Below are positions 43,907 to 53,823 of a DNA stretch of 64,000 bases, piece after piece (the stretch's first letter is position 1; every line of letters begins with the position of its first letter). Position numbers and translations under genes: made by a program. The stretch is from Limnohabitans sp. Rim8 (lineage in GTDB: Bacteria > Pseudomonadota > Gammaproteobacteria > Burkholderiales > Burkholderiaceae_C). The notes under the pieces are model-generated. The model was not told the DNA's origin and did no database searches. It saw only the letters and a program-made list of their open reading frames with translations. Where the stretch lies: contig NZ_CAMDLM010000016.1 of the NCBI RefSeq assembly GCF_945901735.1, positions 1 through 64,000 on the forward strand, written 5' to 3'.

Positions 43907-44329
43907 TTAGGGCTTAAGGGCTGGCCTGTCGTCGTGCCAGTTGATCCACTGCAGGCCCGGTACCCGAGAAAACTCGCGCACATTGCGCGTGATGAGTGTG
44001 GCCTGATGGCGCGTGGCTGTGGCCGCTATCAAGGTGTCGTGCGGGCCGATGGGCGTACCTGCCGCTTCCAAAGCGATGCGAATTTTGGCGGCCTGTAAGG
44101 CACATTCATCGTCAAAGGGCAGCATTTGCATGGGTCGAAGAAATTGTGCCAAGGCGGCCAAGCGCGGTTCGGCCGCTTCTTGGGGTAAGCGCATGAGTCC
44201 GTAGCGCAACTCGTACGCCACAATGGCCGGAACACCCAGCGTGCCCGGCCTTATCGCTTGCATGCGAGGCACCACCTGTGGGTCGCCTCTGAAGTAATAG
44301 CTGATGGTGTTGCTGTCGAGGATCAACAT
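43907..44329 (-). CDS. vapC: VapC-type PIN-domain toxin
   Basis: 140 residues, typical VapC size. Acidic PIN residues are placed as expected: D5 in MLILDSNTISYYF, E near 41 in AIVAYELRYGL, and D near 98 in GPHDTLIAATA. Such toxins cleave specific RNAs, often initiator tRNA. The gene starts 9 bp after the antitoxin gene in the same direction. Together they make a type II toxin-antitoxin module. Confidence 0.93.
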   Translation of the reverse strand: MLILDSNTISYYFRGDPQVVPRMQAIRPGTLGVPAIVAYELRYGLMRLPQEAAEPRLAALAQFLRPMQMLPFDDECALQAAKIRIALEAAGTPIGPHDTLIAATATRHQATLITRNVREFSRVPGLQWINWHDDRPALKP

Positions 44330-44338
44330 GGCCGGGCA

Positions 44339-44569
44339 TCAATAAATCAGGCGCGGCACATCGGCAGGCTGGGTGCAGGGTGCACCTTGCTTCAGGGGAA
44401 AGTCTGTGAAACGGCCCGCCAGCGCCAAGCAGTCTTGCGGCCAATCGTGCGCCGCATAAGTGCGGATGATGTCCGCCACCCATCGGCTCTTGGACACCCC
44501 ATTGGCTTTGGCGGCTTCATCGACCAGGGCTTGCGTGGCGTCGTCCAAATACAGCGTGATTTGTGCCAT
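44339..44569 (-). CDS. vapB: VapB-type ribbon-helix-helix antitoxin
   Basis: 76 residues from the ATG at 44569. N-terminal MAQITLYLDDATQALVDEAA gives the beta strand and first helix of a CopG/RHH fold, and KANGVSKSRWVADIIR the second helix. The C-terminal tail (with FPLKQGAPC) would wrap the toxin. The RHH dimer likely binds the palindrome just upstream and represses the operon. Confidence 0.88.
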   Translation of the reverse strand: MAQITLYLDDATQALVDEAAKANGVSKSRWVADIIRTYAAHDWPQDCLALAGRFTDFPLKQGAPCTQPADVPRLIY

Positions 44570-44587
44570 GTTCAACTCCAGTGCAAA

Positions 44588-44615
44588 AAAGTATATGTGG
44601 GAGTATACGTACTTT
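44588..44615. promoter_or_regulatory. palindromic operator of vapBC
   Basis: An AT-rich inverted repeat, AAAGTATA...TATAC..TACTTT, immediately upstream of the vapB start in GC-rich surroundings; nested symmetry GTATA / TATAC. Position and symmetry fit autoregulation by the RHH antitoxin. Confidence 0.55.
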
Positions 44616-44805
44616 GGGCCAGAGTCCCAACTTTCAGCCGACAGACAAGGGCAAACAGGGTGCCCAAGCCCTTGAGCCTGTCACCACCGACCTGTCCGAA
44701 CGGGTGGTCCGAAGGACCGTAAAGCTGCTAAATTCCGATCGCCCAAACTTTTCTTTCACCCGTGCGACACCGATGGCGATCTGTGCCGACAACCCTTGAA
44801 ACTCC

Positions 44806-45240
44806 ATGGCCACGAAAATACCCCCCCACCTCGATGCCCCAGCTTTGAAAGCTTTGGCTCAGGCCACTGCGCCCCAAAAATGCCAATGCGCCTTGGGGCC
44901 TTGTGCTGGCTGGGAAAGCATGACGGAAGACCGTTGGCCCGGGCCACAAATGACCGGCGTAGGCAGCCTGCGCGCAGCACCCGCTGAGGGCGAACAAGCG
45001 GCGGCCAGCGAGCCCACGTTTGAAGAGTTCCACCCTCAGGGCACCCGATACGACAGCCCGCTTGCGCCCTTTGCGCCGCAATTTTTCCCCTGCAACCGGA
45101 GCGATGTCTTTTCTTGCAACCGCTGCCAACGGGTTTTGCTCCGGTACACCGAGTTTGGCGGCTACTACGTCGACCACCGGGTGCGCGCCCTCAACGCTGA
45201 TTTGGTGGTCGACGCGCCGCTGCCGGAAGCGGCGGCTTGA
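44806..45240 (+). CDS. conserved hypothetical protein with Cys-rich C-terminal motif
   Basis: 144 residues. No known family is recognised. Noticeable cysteines: KCQCALGPC near residue 28 and FFPCNRSDVFSCNRCQRVLL at about 92-111, followed by RYTEFGGYYVDHRVRALN. The CNRC-type cluster with an upstream Cys could bind zinc. The middle is low-complexity, Ala/Pro/Glu-rich. The C-terminal block looks the most constrained. A minus-strand frame over the same bases is less protein-like. It is convergent with a Bug gene 2 bp away. Confidence 0.65.
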   Translation: MATKIPPHLDAPALKALAQATAPQKCQCALGPCAGWESMTEDRWPGPQMTGVGSLRAAPAEGEQAAASEPTFEEFHPQGTRYDSPLAPFAPQFFPCNRSDVFSCNRCQRVLLRYTEFGGYYVDHRVRALNADLVVDAPLPEAAA

Positions 45241-45242
45241 AC

Positions 45243-46223
45243 TCAGTCGGGTTTGATGCCGTTGTCGCGCACCACTTTGGCCCAGGTGTCGATCTGACCG
45301 TCGATGAAAGTCTTGGCTTTTTCAACACTGCCGCCTGAAATTTCAATGCCCTGGGCCACCAAGCGCTTGGAGACGTCCGGGTTGGCCAGCGCCTTGTTCA
45401 GCTCTTCGTTCATGCGGCGGATGATGTCCGGGGGTGTTTTGGATGACGCCAGCAGCGCCCACCAGGCGGGGGCTTCGAAGCCTGCAAAGCCCGCTTCGGC
45501 AATGGTGGGGACGTCAGGAAAATCGGCGACACGTTTGGCCGATGTGACGGCCAGAGGCCTCAAGCGCTTGCTGTCGATGTGCGGTTTGTTCAAAAAGACA
45601 GTGGCCATCGACAGGGGGATGTGTCCTGCAATGGCATCGTTCATCAAAGGGCCGCCGCCTTTGAAAGGGACATGGTTGAACTCCATGCCGCCACTTTTGC
45701 CCAACAAAGACATGGCCAAATGCGCCAGACTGCCATTGCCAATGGAGCCATAAGAGACGTTCTTTTTGGCCTTGGCCGCGGCCACCACGTCGGCAAATGT
45801 TTTGTATTCGGTGTTGGCGTGCGTGGTCAGCATCATGGCCGAAGTGCCCACCAGGATCAGAGGCGTCAAGTCTCTTTTGCTGTCATAAGGCATGTTGGGC
45901 ATCAGGCTTTGGTTGACGCCATGCGTGTCGAACACCACGGCGAAGGTGTAGCCATCGGCGGGGGCGCTGAGCACGCCTGCCGTGCCGATCACGCCCGATG
46001 CGCCGCCTTTGTTTTCGACCACCACGCTTTGGCCCAGTTGCTGAGACAGGGGCCCCGACAAAATGCGTGCCACTTGGTCCACCGATCCTCCCGGCGGGAA
46101 CACGGCCACCAATTTGATGGGCTGTTTGCTGGGCCAGGCTTGGGCCCAAGCGCCCAGGGGCATGCCGAAGGCCAGTATTGCGCCCGTGACGCAAGCCGTG
46201 CGCCTTATCCAGGAGGCTGTCAT
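45243..46223 (-). CDS. Bug/TctC family extracytoplasmic solute-binding protein
   Basis: 326 residues from the ATG at 46223 with AAGGAACCCCAC upstream. Signal peptide ending GAWAQ; signature WPSKQPIKLVAVFPPGGSVD and ENKGGASGVIGTAG. A periplasmic binding protein for a small organic acid. It is an orphan: no transporter or catabolic gene on its strand is adjacent. The frame extends upstream to 46487 without family sequence. Confidence 0.93.
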   Translation of the reverse strand: MTASWIRRTACVTGAILAFGMPLGAWAQAWPSKQPIKLVAVFPPGGSVDQVARILSGPLSQQLGQSVVVENKGGASGVIGTAGVLSAPADGYTFAVVFDTHGVNQSLMPNMPYDSKRDLTPLILVGTSAMMLTTHANTEYKTFADVVAAAKAKKNVSYGSIGNGSLAHLAMSLLGKSGGMEFNHVPFKGGGPLMNDAIAGHIPLSMATVFLNKPHIDSKRLRPLAVTSAKRVADFPDVPTIAEAGFAGFEAPAWWALLASSKTPPDIIRRMNEELNKALANPDVSKRLVAQGIEISGGSVEKAKTFIDGQIDTWAKVVRDNGIKPD

Positions 46224-46591
46224 GTGGGGTTCCTTATTTGTTGATCGAAGTTGATCAGCAAAGTATCTGCTGGATGTCTGCTTTTTTCCTTCAGCGTATT
46301 CCCTTAATCCAAAAGGGCGGTTTTTTGCGGGTGCTCGGAGGGGCCAGTGCAGAGGTGCACTGTTGTCCCCGCACGGGTTTGGCCCCTTTGGGTCAATAGT
46401 GGATCTTTTTATTCTTTGAGGGATTTGCCCCCAAACCCCGTGCCCAAAGGTGTGGATAAGTCTTTGCACAACTGCGCCAAGCCGCATCTTGATTGGCGTG
46501 GCGGCGGGTGCTTAAAAATTAGGCAATGTGGGGCGCTTGCCATGAGCCTGGTGGCGGGCACGATTGCGGCTATTCTTATCCCTTCGCTTCC
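46224..46591. other. divergent intergenic region upstream of recC
   Basis: 368 bp holding promoters for the Bug gene (left) and recC (right). I see a small perfect hairpin GTGCAGAGGTGCAC near 46337 and some AT-rich stretches, but no recognisable RNA, riboswitch or repeat-family unit. Confidence 0.4.
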
Positions 46592-49500
46592 ATGTCTGCA
46601 CTTGTTCACCGCATGCCTGTCTCCAACATCGCCCCCGGTTTCATCGCCCTGCACAGCCACCGCTCCGAGCGGCTGGCCGACACCCTGACGGGCTGGTTGC
46701 GTGCGCACCCGCTGCACCCGCTCGAGAGTGAAGTGGTGCTGGTGCAAAGCAACGGCATGGCCGAGTGGATCAAGATCGAGCTGGCGCGCCAGACTGGCGT
46801 GTGCGCGGCCACGCGGGTGGAGCTGCCTTCGCGGTTTTTGTGGCGCACTTACCGGCAGGTGCTGGGCGCGCAGAATGTGCCGCCCGACTCGCCGCTGGAC
46901 AAACTGCCCATGACCTGGCGGCTGATGGCTTTGCTGCCGGGCTGTTTGGGGGACCCCGTCTTCAAGCCCGTGGCGGGTTTTTTGCGGGGCGACGAGCCCG
47001 ACCGCCTGCTGCAGCTGGCCAGCCGATTGGCGGATTTGTTTGACCAGTACCAAATTTACCGCCCCGATTGGCTGCAAGACTGGGCCGCCGGGCGCGATGT
47101 GTTGCGCAAATCGGCAGGTTCTGACGCGTTGGCCAAAGACCAACTTTGGCAAGCTGAACTCTGGCGGCGCGTGTTGGCCACACTCGATGACAAGCAGCGC
47201 GAAGCCACTCGCCCGGCTTTGCATGCGCGGGCGTTGGCGCATTTGCAGTCGGGTCAGCCCCTGGCCAGCGCCGTGGCGCGACGCGTGTCGGTGTTTGGCA
47301 TGAGCCACATGCCCGGGCAACTGCTGGAGATGCTGGCGGCGCTGGCCGCGCACAGCCAGGTGATGCTGGCCGTGCCCAACCCGTGCCAGTACCACTGGGG
47401 CGACATCATCGATGGGCGCGAATGGCTGCAGGCCGAGCGCCGTCGCCACGCTGACCGGGGCGAGGCCTTGGCCCATTTGCCGCTGGCGCAGATGCACCTG
47501 CACGCGCCCACGCTCTTGGCCGCTTGGGGGCGGCAGGGGCGCGACTTCATCCGCCAGCTCGACGCCTTTGACGACCTGCAAGCGGCCCAGCAACTCACGC
47601 AGTGGCCACGCCTGGATTTTTTTGACGATGTGCCCGGCGAAGACGGTACGCGCTTGTTGGCGCAGTTGCAGCGGCGTATTCGAGACCTGGAGCCGTCCAG
47701 TAGTGGTGCCCCTGTGGAGTCATGGACCCAGGGCGATCAGTCGCTGGTGTTCAAAATCGCGCACAGCCCTGTGCGCGAGCTGGAGGTGCTGCACGACCAA
47801 CTGCTGCAATGGTTCCACACCCCGCCGGGCGATCAGCCGGTGTCACCCCGCGACGTGGTGGTCATGGTGCCCGACATCGAAGTCATGGCCCCAGCGATCC
47901 GCGCCGTGTTTGGCCAGTACAAGCGCGCCGATGCGCGGTTCATCCCTTTTGACATTGCCGACCTGGGCGCGCAGGCCATCAGCCCGCTGATCCACGCGCA
48001 CGAGTGGTTGCTGGCCTTGCCGCAGCAGCGCAGCCGCATGAGTGAGCTGGTCGAGTTGCTCGAAGTGCCAGCGCTCGCCGCCCGCTTTGGTTTGAACGAA
48101 GACGGCCTGCCCACGCTGCTGCGGTGGATGGCCGGATCGGGCATCCGCTGGGGCCTGTCGGCCGAGCACCGCGCCGGCCTGGGCCTGGGCGTGTGCGGCG
48201 AGGACAACTCGGCGCTCTTTGGTGTGCAGCGCATGCTCATGGGTTACGCCTGCGGGGCGGACCCGGTCGACTCGGTGGACGCCAATGCGCCCGGGGCCAC
48301 GCCTTACCCTGAAGTGGGCGGGCTGGACGCCGAGCTGGCCGGGTCTTTGGCGCACCTGCTGCAGGCCTTGATCGACTGGTGGCAAATCTGCACGCAAGAG
48401 GCCACGCCCGCGCAATGGGCCGAGCGTGGCCGCGCATTGCTGGCTGCGATGTTCAAGCCGCGAGATGACAACGACCGCAACGCGATCGCGGCGCTTGACC
48501 AGGCACTGACCGACTGGGTGCGCGCCTGCGCCGAGGCGGGATTTGCAGAGGCCGTGCCGCTGGCTGTGGCGCGCTCGGCCTGGCTCGAAGCGCTCAAAAC
48601 GCCGCGCCTCGAGCAGCGCTTTCGGGCTGGGGGCGTGACCTTTTGCACGCTCATGCCGATGCGGGCGATTCCGTTCAAGGCGGTGTGCTTGCTGGGCATG
48701 AACGACGGCGACTACCCGCGCCGCAGCCCGCGTGCCGACTTTGACCTGATGGGCCTGCCCGGCATGAGCCGCCCCGGCGACCGCTCGCGCCGTGACGACG
48801 ACCGCCAGCTCATGCTCGAAGCCCTGCTGTCGGCGCGCCAAGTGCTTTATGTCAGCTGGAGCGGCCGCAGCGTGCGCGACAACAGCGAGCAACCCCCCTC
48901 GGTGCTGGTGTCGCAACTGCGCGACGAAATCGACCTGCTGTGGGGCAAGGGCACAGCCGTGCGCCAGACCACGGTGCACCCGCTGCAAGCCTTCAACCGC
49001 GCTTATTTTGAAAAAGGCAGCGGTTTGCAGACCTATGCCAAAGAGTGGCGTGCAGCGCAGAGCAATCTCCCTTTAGGAGCGGTCGCAGGCCGCGAAGCCC
49101 TTGCCGAAAATCTGTCGCGGCCTGCGACCGCTCCTACAGGGGCATCGGTCCCTTGGTTGCCCCCGTTGGAATCCGCGCAGGGCGTGCCCGTCATCACGCT
49201 AACCCAACTCACCCGCTTTCTGCGCAAGCCGGTGGGCGCGTTTTTCCGCGAACGCCTTCAGGTGCATCTGGAGGACGAACGCAGCGAGTTGCACGACCAG
49301 GAACTCTTTGGTCTGGCGGGTCTGGACCTGTACCAGTTGATCGACCGCGAGCTGCAGCATGTGCCGACCGCGCTGAGTGCCGCCACCTTGTCCGCGCATG
49401 TGCAGCAGGTGGTGCAGCGTCTGCGCCAGGCCGGGGCTTTGCCGCTGGCAGGCGTGGGCACGCTCGCCGCAGAACACCTCAAGGCCCGCTTGCAGGCCAT

Positions 49501-50155
49501 GCTGGGCACAGCGCTGCGCGAGCGGCAGGCTTACCCCGATGCGGCCGAGCGCCTGTTGGTGGATATGGCCCACTCCCAAGTGGCCTTGCAGGATACGCTG
49601 GGCGATGTGCTGGTGGGGGAGGGCGGGAAGATGTCCTTGCACCTGCGTGCCAGCGATCTGGCCAGCTTCAAGACCCAAAGGCCGCAGGCCCACCCGGACA
49701 AGCTGATCGACATTTGGCTGCTGTCGCTGGCCGCTGCCGCCATGGGCCAGCCCTTGAAGTGTGTGGTGGTGGGCCGCAACGCTGTGCTGCGCATGGCTGA
49801 GCCAACGCCAGAAGAAGCCCGCGCCCAGTTGACCGCGCTGTTGGCCGTGTGGGCCGAGGGCATGCGTTGGCCGCTGCCGCTGCCGCCCGGTGTGGCGCTG
49901 CAGTGGCTCAAAGACCCGGACAACCCCAACGCGCTGGCCGATGCCTACGAAGGCAGTGACTTCAAACGCGCCGAAAAAGACAAGGACCCGGCGCTGGCAC
50001 GCACCTACCCCGCGATGGAGGACTTGCTGGCCACGGGCGCGTTCGAGCGCCTGACTCAAACCGTTTACGCGCCCTTGAAGGCCTGGGCTGAGCAAGCCGA
50101 GATCGAGGCCTTGCCCGATGCGCCTCATGACAACGAAGAGGGAGAGTTGGCATGA
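46592..50155 (+). CDS. recC: exodeoxyribonuclease V gamma subunit (RecC)
   Basis: 1187 residues from the ATG at 46592 (ATG at 46613 also possible; neither has a strong ribosome-binding site). N-terminal FIALHSHRSERLADTLTGWL and VLVQSNGMAEWIKIELAR are the inactive-helicase start of RecC, and FCTLMPMRAIPFKAVCLLGM with YPRRSPRADFDLMG follow later. RecC holds RecB and RecD together and recognises Chi. An inverted palindromic repeat is embedded in frame at about residues 828-849, giving a Gly/Ala/Arg-rich insert. It overlaps recB by 4 bp (ATGA). Confidence 0.94.
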   Translation: MSALVHRMPVSNIAPGFIALHSHRSERLADTLTGWLRAHPLHPLESEVVLVQSNGMAEWIKIELARQTGVCAATRVELPSRFLWRTYRQVLGAQNVPPDSPLDKLPMTWRLMALLPGCLGDPVFKPVAGFLRGDEPDRLLQLASRLADLFDQYQIYRPDWLQDWAAGRDVLRKSAGSDALAKDQLWQAELWRRVLATLDDKQREATRPALHARALAHLQSGQPLASAVARRVSVFGMSHMPGQLLEMLAALAAHSQVMLAVPNPCQYHWGDIIDGREWLQAERRRHADRGEALAHLPLAQMHLHAPTLLAAWGRQGRDFIRQLDAFDDLQAAQQLTQWPRLDFFDDVPGEDGTRLLAQLQRRIRDLEPSSSGAPVESWTQGDQSLVFKIAHSPVRELEVLHDQLLQWFHTPPGDQPVSPRDVVVMVPDIEVMAPAIRAVFGQYKRADARFIPFDIADLGAQAISPLIHAHEWLLALPQQRSRMSELVELLEVPALAARFGLNEDGLPTLLRWMAGSGIRWGLSAEHRAGLGLGVCGEDNSALFGVQRMLMGYACGADPVDSVDANAPGATPYPEVGGLDAELAGSLAHLLQALIDWWQICTQEATPAQWAERGRALLAAMFKPRDDNDRNAIAALDQALTDWVRACAEAGFAEAVPLAVARSAWLEALKTPRLEQRFRAGGVTFCTLMPMRAIPFKAVCLLGMNDGDYPRRSPRADFDLMGLPGMSRPGDRSRRDDDRQLMLEALLSARQVLYVSWSGRSVRDNSEQPPSVLVSQLRDEIDLLWGKGTAVRQTTVHPLQAFNRAYFEKGSGLQTYAKEWRAAQSNLPLGAVAGREALAENLSRPATAPTGASVPWLPPLESAQGVPVITLTQLTRFLRKPVGAFFRERLQVHLEDERSELHDQELFGLAGLDLYQLIDRELQHVPTALSAATLSAHVQQVVQRLRQAGALPLAGVGTLAAEHLKARLQAMLGTALRERQAYPDAAERLLVDMAHSQVALQDTLGDVLVGEGGKMSLHLRASDLASFKTQRPQAHPDKLIDIWLLSLAAAAMGQPLKCVVVGRNAVLRMAEPTPEEARAQLTALLAVWAEGMRWPLPLPPGVALQWLKDPDNPNALADAYEGSDFKRAEKDKDPALARTYPAMEDLLATGAFERLTQTVYAPLKAWAEQAEIEALPDAPHDNEEGELA
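49074..49136. repeat. family-B inverted repeat pair inside recC
   Basis: Two perfect 22-bp arms (49074-49095 and 49115-49136; left arm TAGGAGCGGTCGCAGGCCGC plus GA) separated by 19 bp. It has the layout of a REPIN (two REP units in inverted orientation). It sits fully within the recC reading frame without stopping it. Confidence 0.95.
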
Positions 50156-53100
50156 GTACCGCCCACGCCCTCAATGCCCACACCTTCCCTCTGTGCGGCA
50201 GCCACTTGATCGAGGCCAGCGCTGGCACGGGCAAGACCTGGACCATTGCCGCGCTGTATGTGCGCCTGGTGCTGGGCCACGGCCACGATGGCACCGCACC
50301 TGTGCGCCCCATGCTGCCGCAAGACGTGTTGGTGATGACCTTCACCCGCGCCGCCACGCGTGAACTGTCCGACCGCATCCGTGCTCGCTTGACCGAGGCG
50401 GCGCAGGTGTTCCGAGGCCTGGCCAAAACCAACGATGAATTCCTGCAACAACTGAAGGACGGGTACCCCGAAGGCGAGCCGCGTGAGCAAGCCGCCCACC
50501 GACTGGCGCTGGCGGCGCAGGCCATGGACGACGCGGCCGTGTACACCATCGACGCCTGGTGCCAGCGCATGCTGCGCGAACACGCGTTTGACAGCGGCTG
50601 CTTGTTTGAAGAAAACCTGGTGGGCGACGAAGCCGCGTTGCGCCTCGAAGCGGTGCAGGACTACTGGCGTCAGCAGCTCTACCCCATGGGCACGGCCTTG
50701 GTCACGCAGGTCTTGGGCGTTTGGCGCGATGTACCCGCGCTCGACCAAGACATGCGCGCCCTGATGGCTGTGCCGCTGGACGATGCCGAACCTGGCACGC
50801 TGGCGCAGGTGTTGGGCCAGGCACTGGCCGAGCGCGATGCTCAGCTGGCGGCCCTCAAGCAGGGCTGGTGCGAGAAGGCCGATAACTTGTTGGGCTGGAT
50901 CGAGGCGCAGTTGGCGGTCAAAAAACACGGCTGGAACGGCGCTCTGCTGCAGGTTGGTCGTTCCCAAAAGTGGCTTGAAGCACTCAAGTCCTGGGCTCAA
51001 AGCGATGGCGACTTCAAAGCATTAAAAGGAGCGATGGGCAAAGGCTGGAACCGTTTCACGCCCGAAGGTCTTTTAGAGTGCCGCAAAGATGGCGATATGG
51101 TGGATTTGCCGCCAGAAAGCCAAACTTATGCGCACCTGTTGGCCGGACTTGAGGCCTTGCCCGAACCGACCCAAGTCGCCCGCCTGCACGCCCGCACCCA
51201 TGTGCTGCAGCGCATGGCCGAGCTCAAGCGGCGCAGCGGCTTGTTTGGCTTTGCCGACATGCTGCAACGCCTTGATGTGGCGCTGGCCGACCCCGACTCG
51301 GGCGAACGCTTGGCCCAGCGCCTGCGCGAGCAGTTCCCGGTGGCGATGATCGACGAGTTCCAAGACACCTCGCCGCTGCAGTTCCGCATCTTTGACCGCA
51401 TTTACCGCACGGCGGACAACCGGCCCGACATCGCGCTGCTGCTGATTGGCGACCCCAAGCAATCGATCTATGGTTTTCGGGGTGCGGACATCCACAGCTA
51501 CTTGGCCGCACGCCGCGCCACCGCCGGCCGCCACCATGTGCTGGGCACCAACTTCCGCTCTACGCAAGCGGTGGTGGCGGTGGTCAACCGCTGGTTCGAC
51601 CTGGCGCCAGACGCCTTTGGCTACCAGCAAGGCAATGAAGACCCGCTGCCGTTCCTGCCGGTGCAAGCTAATGGCCGCCCTGAAGTGTTCACGACGAGTG
51701 CAGGCGATGTGCCAGCCATGACCGTGGTGCACGACGCCTGCTTGCGCAGCACACGCGATGCACAGACGCAGTTGTCGGCCCTGTGCGCCGAGCAAATCGT
51801 GGCCTGGCTGAGCGACCCCCAAGCGAGTTTTACCGATGCGTTGAAAGGCGGCCAACCCTTGCAGCCCAAAGACATTGCCGTGCTGGTGCGCACCGGCAAA
51901 GAAGCCGCGGCCGTGCGCGATGCGCTGCGCGCACGCGGCGTGGCCTCGGTCTATTTGTCGGACCGCGACTCGGTGTTTGCCAGCGACGAAGCGCAAGACC
52001 TGTGCCTGTGGCTGCGCGGCGTGGCCGAGCCGCAAGACATGCGACGCGTGCGCGCCGCATTGGGCACGCGCACGGTGGGCCTGTCGCTGGCCGAACTGTA
52101 CGACCTGGCCACGCAAGACGAATTGCTGGACCAGCGTGCCGAGCAGATGCGCGAGCTGCACCAGACCTGGCAAAGCCAGGGCGTGCTGGCCATGCTGCGC
52201 CAGTCGCTGCATGTGCTGCAGCTGGCGGGGCGCTGGCGTGGCCAGGCCGATGGCGAGCGGCGTTTGACCCATGTGCTGCACCTGGCCGAATTGCTGCAAG
52301 CGGCCAGCGGCCAGATCGATGGCGAGCAGGCCCTGATCCGCTGGCTGGTCCAGCAGATCGACGAAGCGCAGTCGGGCAATTCCAGCGGCAGCGAAGCGCA
52401 AACCGTGCGGCTTGAAAGCGACGAAGACTTGGTCAAGCTCATCACCATCCACGCCAGCAAGGGCCTGGAGTACCCGGTGGTGTGCCTGCCTTTTGCGCAC
52501 AGCCACCGCGTGGTCACGGCCGACAAAGCCGCCGTGCTGCAGTTGGACAGCGGTGAGGGTCAACGACTGTGGACGCTGGACTTTGACAAAGAGGACTCGC
52601 AACTCGCGGACCTCGACCGCCTGCGTGAAGACCTGCGCCTGTGGTACGTGGCGCTGACGCGGGCGCGCCACGCGCTGTGGGTGGGCTGGAGCGCGGTCAA
52701 GCGCGGCAACGGCAAAACCTGCGTGAACCACAGCTGCGCCGCCGGGCATTTGCTGGGCAGCGGTCAAGCACTCGAAGCCGCCGATTGGCTGAACAAGTGG
52801 CAAACCCTGCAGACCAGCAAGCTTGGCCAGGTCTTGTCGGTGCACTTGCACCTCGCCCCCGCCGAAGTGCCGCTCACGCTTTGGCACAAGCCCGTGCAGA
52901 CCACCGCACTGCGCGAGGCCCTGAGCTGCACCGCCCGCATCGACAAGTCGTGGACGATCGCCAGTTTTTCGCGCCTGACGCGTGACCTGTCTTCGCAGTC
53001 CCTGGCGCCCTTGGTGTTGCACTTGAACCCGCCGCGCCCCGCAGACGACGAACCCCCAGAAGATACGGCCATGCCCACGGCCAGGCTGGCCAGCCCCGGT

Positions 53101-53823
53101 GCTTTGGCCCCCTGGCATGGCTTTGCCAAAGGCCCCACAGCGGGCAATTTTTTGCATGACCAACTCGAATGGTTGGCGGCAGAGGCCTTTGCGCTTGATG
53201 CGACCCAGGCCGCGCGCCTGAAGTACCGCTGCGAAAACGCCGGTTACAAGGCCCAGGCCGACGACGTGCTGCAGTGGCTCAGCCGTGTGGTGGCCCAGCC
53301 TTTGCGCGGGCCCAACGCGCCGCTGAACGCGTTGGGCACCTTGTTGCCCGAGATGGAGTTCTGGCTGCCCGCCGAGCGCCTGCATGCACGCCAGGTCGAT
53401 GCCCTGTGCCAGCAGCACCTGTTGCCCGGCGTGAGCCGCCCGCAGCTGCCCGACGCGCAGCTGCACGGCATGCTGATGGGCTTTGCCGACTTGGTGTTTG
53501 CGCACGAAGGCCGCTACTGGGTGCTTGACTACAAATCGAATTACCTGGGGGCCGATGACGCGGCCTACACCGCACAGGCCCTGGATGCGGCCATGGCCCA
53601 GCACCGCTATGAGGTGCAGGCTGCGCTGTACATGCTGGCGCTGCACCGCTTGTTGCGCGCTCGCTTAGGGGATGCCTATGACCCGGCGCAGCAGTTGGGT
53701 GGCGCGGTGTATTTGTTTTTGCGCGGCATCGACGGGCCTGCGGGCGGCTGCTGCACCTTGCCTGCGCCTTTGGCGTTGCTCGACGGCCTGGACGCCATGT
53801 TGAACACCGAGGGGGTGGCATGA
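50152..53823 (+). CDS. recB: exodeoxyribonuclease V beta subunit (RecB)
   Basis: 1223 residues. 3'-5' SF1 helicase with Walker A IEASAGTGKTWTIAALYVRL, Walker B IDEFQDTSPLQF, motif LLIGDPKQSIYGFRGADIHS, motif V/VI region TIHASKGLEYPVVCLP and WYVALTRARHALWVG. The C-terminal RecB nuclease domain has a D-Y-K triad part in WVLDYKSNYLGADD. It is the motor and nuclease of the RecBCD complex for double-strand break repair. 4-bp overlaps with recC and recD imply translational coupling. Confidence 0.96.
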   Translation: MSTAHALNAHTFPLCGSHLIEASAGTGKTWTIAALYVRLVLGHGHDGTAPVRPMLPQDVLVMTFTRAATRELSDRIRARLTEAAQVFRGLAKTNDEFLQQLKDGYPEGEPREQAAHRLALAAQAMDDAAVYTIDAWCQRMLREHAFDSGCLFEENLVGDEAALRLEAVQDYWRQQLYPMGTALVTQVLGVWRDVPALDQDMRALMAVPLDDAEPGTLAQVLGQALAERDAQLAALKQGWCEKADNLLGWIEAQLAVKKHGWNGALLQVGRSQKWLEALKSWAQSDGDFKALKGAMGKGWNRFTPEGLLECRKDGDMVDLPPESQTYAHLLAGLEALPEPTQVARLHARTHVLQRMAELKRRSGLFGFADMLQRLDVALADPDSGERLAQRLREQFPVAMIDEFQDTSPLQFRIFDRIYRTADNRPDIALLLIGDPKQSIYGFRGADIHSYLAARRATAGRHHVLGTNFRSTQAVVAVVNRWFDLAPDAFGYQQGNEDPLPFLPVQANGRPEVFTTSAGDVPAMTVVHDACLRSTRDAQTQLSALCAEQIVAWLSDPQASFTDALKGGQPLQPKDIAVLVRTGKEAAAVRDALRARGVASVYLSDRDSVFASDEAQDLCLWLRGVAEPQDMRRVRAALGTRTVGLSLAELYDLATQDELLDQRAEQMRELHQTWQSQGVLAMLRQSLHVLQLAGRWRGQADGERRLTHVLHLAELLQAASGQIDGEQALIRWLVQQIDEAQSGNSSGSEAQTVRLESDEDLVKLITIHASKGLEYPVVCLPFAHSHRVVTADKAAVLQLDSGEGQRLWTLDFDKEDSQLADLDRLREDLRLWYVALTRARHALWVGWSAVKRGNGKTCVNHSCAAGHLLGSGQALEAADWLNKWQTLQTSKLGQVLSVHLHLAPAEVPLTLWHKPVQTTALREALSCTARIDKSWTIASFSRLTRDLSSQSLAPLVLHLNPPRPADDEPPEDTAMPTARLASPGALAPWHGFAKGPTAGNFLHDQLEWLAAEAFALDATQAARLKYRCENAGYKAQADDVLQWLSRVVAQPLRGPNAPLNALGTLLPEMEFWLPAERLHARQVDALCQQHLLPGVSRPQLPDAQLHGMLMGFADLVFAHEGRYWVLDYKSNYLGADDAAYTAQALDAAMAQHRYEVQAALYMLALHRLLRARLGDAYDPAQQLGGAVYLFLRGIDGPAGGCCTLPAPLALLDGLDAMLNTEGVA

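Noticed and set aside
44728-45177. Minus-strand frame opposite the Cys-cluster protein
   Set aside because: Composition is less protein-like, no motif is visible, and the plus-strand frame has a coherent conserved-looking C-terminus.
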